From positions 62,001 through 126,000 of the forward strand of contig JBKCUK010000009.1 in NCBI GenBank assembly GCA_046318415.1: a stretch of DNA of 64,000 nucleotides, given 5' to 3'. Shown one piece after another: positions 35,986-44,594 of this stretch; the first letter of the stretch is position 1, and each line of letters opens with the position of its first letter. The position numbers were made by a program, and so were the translations under genes. The notes below the pieces were generated by a model, which did no database searches, was not told the origin of the DNA, and saw only the letters and a program-made list of their open reading frames with translations. The DNA comes from JBKCUK01 sp046318415 (lineage in GTDB: Bacteria > Pseudomonadota > Alphaproteobacteria > Caedimonadales > Caedimonadaceae).

Positions 35986-36228
35986 TTAGTGACTGCCATC
36001 CTCTCCGGTTTTATGCGGCGACGTCAGGCCTTCGCTGGGGATATAGACCTTAGGTCGCGGCATCTCTTTTTGACGCGCTGCTGTACCCACTGTGTCATCG
36101 GGCAAATTACGCGTCATGGGCTCTCGCTTATGCTCGGCCTTATGGCGGGGCGCGCAGGAACTACACGTACCCGTGCATCCCGCAAGCCAAATGGCACTTA
36201 AAAGAGAAAGGGGTAGAATCCACTGCAT
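35986..36228 (-). CDS. small lipoprotein with NLPDDTVGTA motif, paralogue of its neighbour
   Basis: The 80-residue product carries a lipoprotein signal (LSLLSAIWLAGC) with Cys at residue 18 and further cysteines at about 22 and 25. Its middle reads NLPDDTVGTA followed by a Q-[KR]-E, as in the lipoprotein encoded next to it. It starts three bases after the gyrB stop and lacks a good ribosome-binding site, so translation is probably coupled to gyrB. The pair looks like an old tandem duplication. Function unknown. Confidence 0.68.
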   Translation of the reverse strand: MQWILPLSLLSAIWLAGCTGTCSSCAPRHKAEHKREPMTRNLPDDTVGTAARQKEMPRPKVYIPSEGLTSPHKTGEDGSH

Positions 36229-36231
36229 CTG

Positions 36232-38658
36232 CTAAGCGTCCAAGTTAGAGACTTTAAGCGCATTGGCCTGAATAAAGTCACGCCGTGGCTCAACCAAATC
36301 TCCCATAAGGGTCGAGAACACTTGCTCGGCCTCATCCACGTGGCTGATTTTCACCTGCAACAGGGTGCGCGCTTCAGGATCAAGGGTGGTGTCCCATAGC
36401 TGATCCACATTCATCTCACCCAACCCTTTATATCGTTGAATGCTAATGCCTTTGCGGCCCTGATCCATCACAGCGCTGAGAAGCCCAATGGGACCTTTGA
36501 CCACCATATCCTTATCCTTATGGCGCAAACGACCCATCTCGCCGTAGTACTCTTGTAAGGTGTGGCGCATCTCATTCAGCTGGTAGGCCTCGCTGCGGCC
36601 GATGGTATTGGCAGAAATACGATGGCTTTCCTCCACACCGCGCACGGTGCGTGTGACATAAAGGGCCATGCCATCGGCACGTCCTTGCCATTCCCCCACA
36701 TCCGCCAGGTCGGCGACTTGATTGAGGCGTTGTGCGAACATGGCGGCCAGCTCAGCTGCCTTGCCTTCTGCAAACATGCCCGGCAAGAAAATACCAGCAA
36801 TGGCGGCTTGTTCAATGATTGGAATTTGGGAGGCATTCTTGGCCAACGCCAGGACCAAGTGATTCACCCGGCGCGCCTGGCTGACCACTTGGCGCAGTTC
36901 ATCTCCGGCGATTTGCGCCCCAGTTCCTGTTGTAAAGACGGCCCCTTCTGAACCAGCACGAATCAGATAATCATCGAGGGCCTTTTGGTCCTTCAAATAC
37001 TGCATGGATTGACCACGCCTTACGCCATAAAGGGGCGGCTGGGCGATATAAAGGTAGCCTTTTTCAATCAACTGCGGCATTTGGCGATAAAAGAAGGTCA
37101 GCAACAATGTCCGAATGTGACTGCCGTCCACGTCGGCATCGGTCATGATGATGACCTTGTGATAGCGGGCCTTGTCGGCGTTAAAATCTTCCGCACCAAT
37201 CCCCGTACCCAAGGCGGTTACCAGGGTGCCAATCTCAGCAAACCCCAGCATCTTATCAAAGCGGGCGCGCTCCACGTTCAAGATTTTACCTTTCAAAGGA
37301 AGAATCGCTTGGAAACGGCGATCCCGTCCGCCCTTTGCCGACCCACCGGCGCTGTCTCCCTCAACCAGGAACAGCTCGGATTTTGACGGGTCACGTTCTT
37401 GGCAGTCCGCAAGTTTTCCAGGCAGTGAGGCCATATCCAGCACACCCTTGCGCCGTGTCAATTCACGCGCTTTACGGGCTGCTTCACGGGCTGCAGCAGC
37501 TTCTACTGCTTTTGCCAGGATTTTCCTTGCCTCGTTTGGATGCTCTTCAAACCACTGGGTCAGTTTTTCATGCACCAAACCTTCGACGACCGTGCGCACT
37601 TCCGAGGACACCAGTTTGTCCTTGGTTTGCGACGAGAACTTGGGGTCTGGCACCTTGACCGAGAGAATACAACTCAAGCCTTCACGCACATCCTCACCGG
37701 TGAGATTGACCTTTTCCTTCTTACCGATGCCACTTTCTTGGATGTAGGTATTGATCACACGGGTTAAGGCTGCGCGAAAACCCGCCAAGTGGGTGCCACC
37801 ATCCCGCTGGGGAATGTTGTTGGTAAAGCAGAAAATGGTTTCGTGATAACTGTCTGTCCATTCCATGGACACGTCAGCACTGATACCATCCCGCTCGCCG
37901 GAAATGTGGATGACCTCGGGATGCAGCGGATGTTTACTGCGATCGATATAGCGCACAAAGGCTTGGGTACCACCCTCATAGTGGAGCTCAACGGACTGGG
38001 GCTCTTCACCCCGCAGGTCTTGCAACAAAATGCGCACGCCTGAGTTCAAAAAGGCCAGCTCACGCAGGCGATGCTCAAGGGTGCCGTAATCAAAATCAAT
38101 CATCGTGAAGGTGTCGCGCGACGGCTTAAAGCGCACCTGGGTACCTGTTTGATCACCGCAGTTTCCAACTACGGCTAGGGGCGCTTCGGGCTCCCCGTGG
38201 CGAAAGCGCATAAAGTGCTCTTGGCTATTTTGCCAAACAGTAAGATCCAGCCACTCGGAAAGGGCATTCACCACGGAAACACCCACACCATGAAGGCCAC
38301 CGGAAACCTTATAAGAGTTCTGGTCAAACTTACCGCCCGCATGTAGCTGAGTCATGATCACTTCAGCCGCAGAAACGCCTTCCTCCTCATGGATGCCCAC
38401 AGGGATACCGCGACCGTTATCGGCAACGGTCACGGATCCGTCGGCATTAATGGCGACCTGCACCAAGGTACAATGCCCAGCCAAGGCCTCATCGATGGCG
38501 TTATCCACCACCTCGTACACCATATGGTGCAATCCCGATCCATCATCGGTGTCACCAATGTACATACCCGGGCGTTTACGAACGGCGTCTAAGCCGCGCA
38601 AAACCTTAATCGAATGGGCGCCGTAATCTTGTGCTTCCGTTTCTGTGATCTCGTTCAT
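36232..38658 (-). CDS. gyrB: DNA gyrase subunit B
   Basis: GyrB supplies the ATPase of DNA gyrase, which introduces negative supercoils. The 808-residue protein has the GHKL ATPase start (VRKRPGMYIGDT, VDNAIDEALAG, ADNGRGIPVG, GGLHGVGVSVVNALS), the TOPRIM motifs (VEGDSAGGSAKGGRDR and DADVDGSHIRTLLL) and the C-terminal GyrA-binding QRYKGLGEMN. It overlaps recF by 4 bases, continuing the dnaA-dnaN-recF-gyrB order. Confidence 0.98.
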   Translation of the reverse strand: MNEITETEAQDYGAHSIKVLRGLDAVRKRPGMYIGDTDDGSGLHHMVYEVVDNAIDEALAGHCTLVQVAINADGSVTVADNGRGIPVGIHEEEGVSAAEVIMTQLHAGGKFDQNSYKVSGGLHGVGVSVVNALSEWLDLTVWQNSQEHFMRFRHGEPEAPLAVVGNCGDQTGTQVRFKPSRDTFTMIDFDYGTLEHRLRELAFLNSGVRILLQDLRGEEPQSVELHYEGGTQAFVRYIDRSKHPLHPEVIHISGERDGISADVSMEWTDSYHETIFCFTNNIPQRDGGTHLAGFRAALTRVINTYIQESGIGKKEKVNLTGEDVREGLSCILSVKVPDPKFSSQTKDKLVSSEVRTVVEGLVHEKLTQWFEEHPNEARKILAKAVEAAAAREAARKARELTRRKGVLDMASLPGKLADCQERDPSKSELFLVEGDSAGGSAKGGRDRRFQAILPLKGKILNVERARFDKMLGFAEIGTLVTALGTGIGAEDFNADKARYHKVIIMTDADVDGSHIRTLLLTFFYRQMPQLIEKGYLYIAQPPLYGVRRGQSMQYLKDQKALDDYLIRAGSEGAVFTTGTGAQIAGDELRQVVSQARRVNHLVLALAKNASQIPIIEQAAIAGIFLPGMFAEGKAAELAAMFAQRLNQVADLADVGEWQGRADGMALYVTRTVRGVEESHRISANTIGRSEAYQLNEMRHTLQEYYGEMGRLRHKDKDMVVKGPIGLLSAVMDQGRKGISIQRYKGLGEMNVDQLWDTTLDPEARTLLQVKISHVDEAEQVFSTLMGDLVEPRRDFIQANALKVSNLDA

Positions 38659-39860
38659 GGGCCTTCCTCACTATGTGACTGAGCAACTGTACCACCATTT
38701 ACAAAAAAATGCTGCGCTTGATGTGCAAGTCCCTGAAATAAAGTTAAATCTACCCCCGTCATCCAGACTTGAATTTGCAGGTTGAGGATCTCATCAAAAA
38801 GGGCTTGACGACGACCGGCGTCCAGATGGGCCACGACCTCATCCAACAGAAGAAGCGGTACGGCGCCTGGGTTCAGATCCCGTTGCAAACGGGCAGAGGC
38901 CAAAATAATAGAAAGCAGCAACGCCTTTTGTTCCCCGGTTGAGCACAACTCCGCAGGCATCCCTTTTTCTTGCATGACAACTTTAAAGTCACTTTTGTGG
39001 GGCCCTTCAAAGCAGCCACCAGCGGCAGCATCCCGCTCCCGATTCTGCGCCAAGAGAGCCTGCAGCTCCTCTTCCACCATTAGGGCGGGCTGATGTTCAA
39101 GGGTGCGATCGACCCACCCCTCAAGGGACAAAACGGGACGGGGAAAGGGTCCCATGGCGTGGGCAAAGGCTTGATCGAGGCGGGCGATGGTTGCGCTTCT
39201 GGCGGCTGCGATGGCCACACCTTCTGCTGCAATTTTAGCCTCTAATGAGGTCGCCCATGCTGGATCATAGCGGGGATTTTCAAGGAGTTTATTGCGCTCG
39301 CGCACGCAATATTCATAGCGATAAACCCGACTGGCATGGTCGGGGTCCAGGGCATACACCAGGCGATCCAGGAATTTACGTCGCCCACTGCCTCCTTCTG
39401 CCAAAACACCGTCCATTTGCGGCGTCAGCCACAAAACACTCAGATACTGACTGAGTTGGGCTTGGCTTTTCAGCAGCTCTCCACCAACCTTCACGAAGCG
39501 GCGCTCACGCCCATCATTTACTTCGCAAGAGGTCCCCACATCAAGGGTGTCCCTCTCGAGCTGAAGGGTTGCCGCCACCCCCCATGTGGGAAAGGGGGCT
39601 GCATGGCGCGTGACCTCAGCCAAGCGCGCCCGTCGCAATCCCCGCCCTGGCGCTAAAAAAGAAATGGCCTCCAAAAGATTGGTCTTTCCGGCCCCATTGG
39701 GGCCTAGCAGAACCACTGGCTGAGGCGTGAGATCCAGTTCGACAAAACTATAATTGCGAAAATTGGTCAGGACCAAACGGGAAAGACCGCGGACAACAGT
39801 TCCTGCGGTCTTTGAGGCGTCATTTGTGGACAAAACAGCGTTCCCTGATGTGACAATCAA
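38655..39860 (-). CDS. recF: DNA replication and repair protein RecF
   Basis: RecF is an SMC-like ATPase acting with RecO and RecR in gap repair at stalled forks. The 401-residue protein shows LTNFRNYSF, Walker A LLGPNGAGKTNLLEAISFL, the signature FEGPHKSDF and STGEQKALLLSIILA, and Walker B LLLLDEVVAHLD. The frame opens with a TTG at 39860 overlapping the dnaN stop, which gives about 24 extra N-terminal residues compared with typical RecF; a start further in, nearer LVLTNFRNY, is possible. Confidence 0.95.
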   Translation of the reverse strand: MIVTSGNAVLSTNDASKTAGTVVRGLSRLVLTNFRNYSFVELDLTPQPVVLLGPNGAGKTNLLEAISFLAPGRGLRRARLAEVTRHAAPFPTWGVAATLQLERDTLDVGTSCEVNDGRERRFVKVGGELLKSQAQLSQYLSVLWLTPQMDGVLAEGGSGRRKFLDRLVYALDPDHASRVYRYEYCVRERNKLLENPRYDPAWATSLEAKIAAEGVAIAAARSATIARLDQAFAHAMGPFPRPVLSLEGWVDRTLEHQPALMVEEELQALLAQNRERDAAAGGCFEGPHKSDFKVVMQEKGMPAELCSTGEQKALLLSIILASARLQRDLNPGAVPLLLLDEVVAHLDAGRRQALFDEILNLQIQVWMTGVDLTLFQGLAHQAQHFFVNGGTVAQSHSEEGP

Positions 39861-40966
39861 ACGCGCATGGGCATCAACACATAGAGCGCCGAGGCATCCG
39901 CATCATCACGAATCAAAACAGGGGACACGGGATCTGCAAAAGCGAATTCAGCGCCGCCTGAGCCGATTTGCTGAGCAATATCTAAAAGATATCGGGAATT
40001 AAAACCAACCTCCAGTTCAGAGGCTTGGTAATCGACTTCCATCTCTTCACTGGCCATCCCTGTCTCGGCGCTGGCCGCCGTGAGGATGATCTTGCCATTG
40101 CTTAAGGCGACTTTTACACCGCGGGTTTTCTCGGCTGAAATGGTTGCGACCCGATCCACCGCATCCGAGAAGGATTTAATGTCAACCCGCAGCACCTTAT
40201 CGTTGCCCGCAGGGATGACCCGCTCATACTCAGGAAACGTTCCGTCAATAAGGCGCGAGGTCAGATAGCCACCCTCAAAGGTCAGACTCATTTGGGTGTC
40301 AGAAAATCCAACCAAAACATCGCCTTCGGTGACGGAGAGAATCTTAGTCATTTCCCCCACAGCCTTACGGGAGAGAATCACGCCTGGCATGGAGGCGGCC
40401 TCTTGGGGCAGCGGCATACTGGCCCGGGCCAGACGGTGACCATCGGTTGCGACCGCCCGAAGCTCTGAACCCTCTGCCGCATGGAAGAAAATCCCGTTTA
40501 GGTTATAGCGGGTTTCTTCCGTTGACATGGCAAATCGGGTTCTATCGATCAAGCGCAACATCTCTTTTGCCGATACGCGGAACTTATGCACCATGTCCAC
40601 TGCCTGAATCGCAGGAAATTCCTCAACGGGAAGACAGGACAGCTGAAAGCGGGACCGCCCTGCGGACAGGGTCAGGCGCTTTGTATTTGGATCGAGGGTC
40701 ATGGTAATGGCTGCGCCATCGGGCAGCTTGCGCACAATGTCATGCAGCATGTGGGCCGGAACCGTGGTGCTGCCGATTTTCTCGACCTGGGCAGGAACGG
40801 ATTCTACAATGGCGAGCTCAAGATCCGTTGAGGTCAGGCGCAGCAAATCCCCTTCCGCCTCAAGTAAAACGTGGGAGAGGATGGGAATCGTTGTCCGCTT
40901 CTCAACAACACTTTGGGCATGGGCTAACGCCTTCAATAATGCCGAGCGATCTGCAGAAACCTTCAT
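39857..40966 (-). CDS. dnaN: DNA polymerase III beta sliding clamp DnaN
   Basis: DnaN is the ring clamp that tethers polymerase III to DNA. From the ATG at 40966 it has 369 residues in three similar domains: KVSADRSALLKALAHAQSV, TIPILSHVLLEA, and a C-terminus ending YVLMPMRV as in other clamps. An ATG three codons earlier (40975) is also open. It lies between dnaA and recF, overlapping recF by 4 bases. Confidence 0.97.
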   Translation of the reverse strand: MKVSADRSALLKALAHAQSVVEKRTTIPILSHVLLEAEGDLLRLTSTDLELAIVESVPAQVEKIGSTTVPAHMLHDIVRKLPDGAAITMTLDPNTKRLTLSAGRSRFQLSCLPVEEFPAIQAVDMVHKFRVSAKEMLRLIDRTRFAMSTEETRYNLNGIFFHAAEGSELRAVATDGHRLARASMPLPQEAASMPGVILSRKAVGEMTKILSVTEGDVLVGFSDTQMSLTFEGGYLTSRLIDGTFPEYERVIPAGNDKVLRVDIKSFSDAVDRVATISAEKTRGVKVALSNGKIILTAASAETGMASEEMEVDYQASELEVGFNSRYLLDIAQQIGSGGAEFAFADPVSPVLIRDDADASALYVLMPMRV

Positions 40967-41036
40967 GACTACCATCCAGTTTTTTGTTTTAACTCAAAAA
41001 AAATCCCACCCAGTATGGCCTGGATCGCGTCAGGCA

Positions 41037-42545
41037 TCAAGCTTGCAACATACGTTTCAACAGGTCTAAATCTTCGGCCAAGGTGGGATCCGTTGCCATC
41101 AACTCCTCAACCTTACGCACAGCATGCATGACGGTGGTGTGATCACGCCCACCAAATTTACGCCCAATCTCGGGCAAAGACATGGTGGTTAATTGCTTGG
41201 CCAGATACATGGCGACCTGGCGTGGCCGTGCAACGGTGCGCAAGCGGCGCGAGCTATGCATGTCGGCAATGCGTATGTTGAAATGTTCTGCGACCCGCTT
41301 TTGGATATCGTCGATGGTGACCCGCCGATCATTGGCGCGGATCAAATCCCGCAGCACCTCTTGGGTCGACTCTAACGTGATATCCCGCCCAACCAGCATG
41401 GCATGGGCGACGATGCGATTGAGCGCCCCTTCCAGCTCGCGCACGTTGGAAGAGATTTTGTGCGCTAAAAACTCGATCACCTTTTGCGGCACACTGGCGC
41501 CCATTTGCTCGGCTTTGGATTGCAGAATGCCTAAGCGCAACTCGTAGGTGGTCGGATGGATATCAGCCACCAACCCCCAGCCTAAGCGCGAGCGAAGGCG
41601 CTCTTCCAAGCCGGTTAAATCCGAAGGGGACTTGTCTGCCGAGATAATGATCTGGCGATTTTGATCCACCAACGCATTGAAAGTATGGAAAAATTCTTCT
41701 TGGGTTGACTCTTTGCCACTGATGAACTGAAAGTCATCAATCATCAACACATCAACGGAACGAAACTGCTCTTTAAAGGCCATGGTGTCCTTAAAGCGCA
41801 GGGCGCGCACGAAAAGATACATGAATTTCTCGGCGGAGAGATAAACCACGCGGCGATTAGGATGGCACCTACTGATGTGCCATGCAATGGCGTGCATCAG
41901 GTGGGTCTTACCCAACCCGACGCCCCCGTATAAAAACAAGGGGTTAAAGGTGACCGTCTCGGACTCAGCCACCTTGCGGGCGGCTGCGTGGGCAAGCTCA
42001 TTGGGTTTGCCGACCACGAACGTGTCGAAGGTATACTTAGGCTCAAGCCGCGACCCCACCACCGGCTGGCTGAAATCGGGGGCTTCGCCTTCTTCATCAC
42101 CACTCAAGAGGCTCTCGGCAGCAGGTGCTACAACGGTTGCGCTTTTCTGCACATCGGGATCTGCAATCACGTCCAGGGCAAAGGCGGCCTTAGTGTGTTC
42201 GCGCACCATTTCCAACAGTTTGGCAGCTGCATGGGTGAGAATCCAATCGCGGATGAAGCGGCTGGGCGCTGTCAGAACCAGACGGCCCGAGACCAACTCA
42301 CGGAATTTGAGCTGCGCCAGCCAGCTATTAAAGGTTGCTTCACCGAAATACGCTGGTAACTGGGTAAAGGTATGATCCCAGGCAAGGCGTGCTTCGCGGG
42401 TTAAATCGAGCGTGCCACTTTGGTTGGCTGGAGTGGCATGAAAAGATAAATCAGCAGCGGACTGGGATGACGAAGACAGAGTGTGAACTTCGGAGGTGGC
42501 GTCGGCTGACGACGCGGAAGCAGCCAGTGGTGACCGTAACGCCAT
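41037..42545 (-). CDS. dnaA: chromosomal replication initiator DnaA
   Basis: DnaA binds DnaA boxes and opens the origin. The 502-residue product has a Ser/Ala-rich N-terminal stretch of about 50 residues before the domain I start (AWDHTFTQLPAYFGEATFNSWL), a central AAA+ ATPase with Walker A GGVGLGKTHLMHA and Walker B VLMIDDFQF, and the C-terminal DNA-binding domain with GRDHTTVMHAVRKVEEL. All are intact. It is preceded by rpsT. Only one DnaA-box match is visible nearby, in the rpsT promoter. Confidence 0.98.
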   Translation of the reverse strand: MALRSPLAASASSADATSEVHTLSSSSQSAADLSFHATPANQSGTLDLTREARLAWDHTFTQLPAYFGEATFNSWLAQLKFRELVSGRLVLTAPSRFIRDWILTHAAAKLLEMVREHTKAAFALDVIADPDVQKSATVVAPAAESLLSGDEEGEAPDFSQPVVGSRLEPKYTFDTFVVGKPNELAHAAARKVAESETVTFNPLFLYGGVGLGKTHLMHAIAWHISRCHPNRRVVYLSAEKFMYLFVRALRFKDTMAFKEQFRSVDVLMIDDFQFISGKESTQEEFFHTFNALVDQNRQIIISADKSPSDLTGLEERLRSRLGWGLVADIHPTTYELRLGILQSKAEQMGASVPQKVIEFLAHKISSNVRELEGALNRIVAHAMLVGRDITLESTQEVLRDLIRANDRRVTIDDIQKRVAEHFNIRIADMHSSRRLRTVARPRQVAMYLAKQLTTMSLPEIGRKFGGRDHTTVMHAVRKVEELMATDPTLAEDLDLLKRMLQA

Positions 42546-42666
42546 TCTTCAAACCTACCCTGAGGCCGTCACGACGGCACATTAGTGAATTAAACTTCAC
42601 GAACCGATACGCCCTTGAAAGGAGCGTTTAAGTGGCCGGCAGAAGGCCGACCACGATTTTAATAGC

Positions 42667-42927
42667 TTAGAGGCTCTTCACCTTTGCGGCCATGCGGGAA
42701 ATCTTGCGTGCAGCCGTATTGATGTGCAGAACACCCTTGGTCACGCCACGCATGATTTCTGGCTGCGCTTCTTTGAAAGCAACCTCTGCAGAAGCCTTAT
42801 CGCCACCCTTGAGGGCTTCTTCAAACTTACGGATGAAGGTGCGGATGCGGGATACGCGCGCGCGGTTGCGCTCGTTACGCACTTCAGCTTGACGGGCACG
42901 TTTTTTTGCAGATTCAATGTTTGCCAT
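42667..42927 (-). CDS. rpsT: 30S ribosomal protein S20
   Basis: S20 is a primary 16S rRNA-binding protein of the small subunit. From the ATG at 42927 (GGAAG six bases upstream) the product has 86 residues, beginning MANIESAKKRARQAEVRN and highly basic throughout, as in other S20 proteins. A longer open frame to 42999 would run through the promoter and is not the real start. Its position next to dnaA is common in alphaproteobacteria. Confidence 0.96.
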   Translation of the reverse strand: MANIESAKKRARQAEVRNERNRARVSRIRTFIRKFEEALKGGDKASAEVAFKEAQPEIMRGVTKGVLHINTAARKISRMAAKVKSL

Positions 42928-42970
42928 AATGATCTTCCAAACTTTAAAAATAATACGAAACTGGATCTGA

Positions 42971-42999
42971 CTTATACACAGGTCTGGATGCCAGGTCAA
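42971..42999 (-). promoter_or_regulatory. rpsT promoter overlapping a DnaA-box match
   Basis: On the minus strand TTGACC (42994-42999) and TATAAG (42971-42976) are exactly 17 bases apart, with a TGTG extension before the -10 box. The -10 box is embedded in a perfect TTATNCACA match (TTATACACA on the plus strand, 42972-42980), so DnaA could bind across this promoter. Spacing to rpsT is about 45 bases. Confidence 0.65.
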
Positions 43000-43162
43000 T
43001 GCCTTCGTGCACCCTTACCGCAGAGAAAAAACTTTTCACAGCCTTGATGCTCAGTCTACCGCCCTTCCCCATCGAAACCAAAGCAAAATATGGCTCCAAA
43101 TTACCATTTATCCTGCCCCACACGTGCCACACTTGCATTTTCAAAACTTAGGGTACGCCCCC

Positions 43163-44290
43163 CTATTGAATCGTCACTTTCTCACGCTGGGGAAGTTTTC
43201 TCGGCAGTTGAATACGTCGTATACCACAGTCGGCTAAGACCAGGGATTCTAAATGGGGGGTATGCCGCAAAAGAAGGGCAAGAACCGTCTTATCTTCACT
43301 GTGCCATCCATCGTACTTTGTCAAAAGACTGGTATCTTCTTGAATTGTCATATGCTTTAACTGCGCCATCGCTGCGAAAGAGGCTTGAATGCGCGCAAAA
43401 CTCAATGGATTCGGATGCAAGCCAATGCATCCGCCAGAAAGCGTCAGGGTTTGCAGTTGCGGCGGCAGAAAACTGACAAGCGCAGCAAAATAACCATTTG
43501 TGCAGTCAGTCCAATTATTTCTTGGCATCACATGTTCAAGTGCCAAGCTCTCCACTTTCGGTGAGACCGCCATGAGCTTCTCAAAAGCTTTAACCGAAAT
43601 CTTACAACTCTTCAGGTGGAGATTTTGCACCGCAATCTTTGGCAGATGAGCAATTTGAGGACGGGGCGCCTCGAGGGTTAAGGAATCCAGAACAACCGTG
43701 CCTTGGCACAAATCCCAATCGGAAAGATACTCAAGGTTAAAGACCGGCAATGTGGCATCCCCAAGGAAGGTAACATGCTTAAAGGTTAGCTTTCGCACAT
43801 AGGCATCAAAGAGGATGGTAGGTATGTTGTGCAACTCAAAAACTGCCTGACATTCCCTAAAAAGGCTGAAACGCATCTTGTATAAATCGCGGCAAGTGCT
43901 TGCGAGGGCGGCGCACGCCGCAAGACCTGAGTGGCGCGCGATGTGGGGATAGAGCTCAAGGGGCAACTCGACAGAGCACTGTCTTTCCTCATTATCAAGG
44001 TCATTGGAAACCGAGGATTCTGCAGACGAGGAAAGGCTTATATCATCCTCTGAAGTGCATTCAGAAGGTGGATGCGAAGAGATCAAGTGCAGCTCGCCTC
44101 CTGACATCTTCAAATAAAAAAATCGTCCCTGGCTCTTCGTAACCTTGTAGCGCTTGGCTGGGGGAAGATCATCATTCCCCTCTTGTTCCGAATACGAGGC
44201 ATGGGCGAGGGAGAGCATGCCCAGCAAGACAACACATCCAAACCCTGGCCACCGCAAACCTGACCAAGAGGGTCTTAAATTACTCATATC
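43163..44290 (-). CDS. secreted F-box/LRR protein with NLS-like motif
   Basis: From the ATG at 44290 (AAGGTG seven bases upstream) the product has 375 residues. A Sec signal peptide (LLGMLSLAHA, cut near residue 30) is followed by PPAKRYKVT (42-50), which resembles the monopartite nuclear localisation signal of c-Myc. An acidic, serine-rich linker comes next, then an F-box-like segment (ELPLELYPHIARHSGLAAC with ALASTCRDLYKM, about 97-127), then leucine-rich repeats to the C-terminus (LDSLTLEAP, LQTLTLSGG, LESLVLADCGI). F-box proteins recruit targets to eukaryotic SCF ubiquitin ligases. A host-directed role is plausible but inferred. It is one of four such genes in 12.5 kb. Confidence 0.75.
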   Translation of the reverse strand, partial: DMSNLRPSWSGLRWPGFGCVVLLGMLSLAHASYSEQEGNDDLPPAKRYKVTKSQGRFFYLKMSGGELHLISSHPPSECTSEDDISLSSSAESSVSNDLDNEERQCSVELPLELYPHIARHSGLAACAALASTCRDLYKMRFSLFRECQAVFELHNIPTILFDAYVRKLTFKHVTFLGDATLPVFNLEYLSDWDLCQGTVVLDSLTLEAPRPQIAHLPKIAVQNLHLKSCKISVKAFEKLMAVSPKVESLALEHVMPRNNWTDCTNGYFAALVSFLPPQLQTLTLSGGCIGLHPNPLSFARIQASFAAMAQLKHMTIQEDTSLLTKYDGWHSEDKTVLALLLRHTPHLESLVLADCGIRRIQLPRKLPQREKVTIQ

Positions 44291-44594
44291 GTCACACCTT
44301 TTGCCGATTAAAACGAGTGCGGACGTTAGCACAATGGTCAAATTTAAGTCAACATTATGCAGAGTAAATGATGGCAGAATCGCTAGCACTTCGACCTAAC
44401 CCCGATCTACCCCTCAGGGAGAAGCTGCCGGTCCTGGTGCCCTACAAGGGTCTACGACTGCGCTTTTTGGTATAAACGCAACTGCTTTTACAGGATAAAC
44501 GCCCCACCTTTATGGCAATACCCACAATCAGTCTAGGCAGTGCGCTCTTTTGTTTCTAATGTCAGTGCATCTTCAATAACCCACAAGGGAAGTC

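Noticed and set aside
42546..43162. Replication origin next to dnaA
   Set aside because: Only one DnaA-box match is visible and it is explained by the rpsT promoter; no box cluster or clear AT-rich unwinding region was seen.
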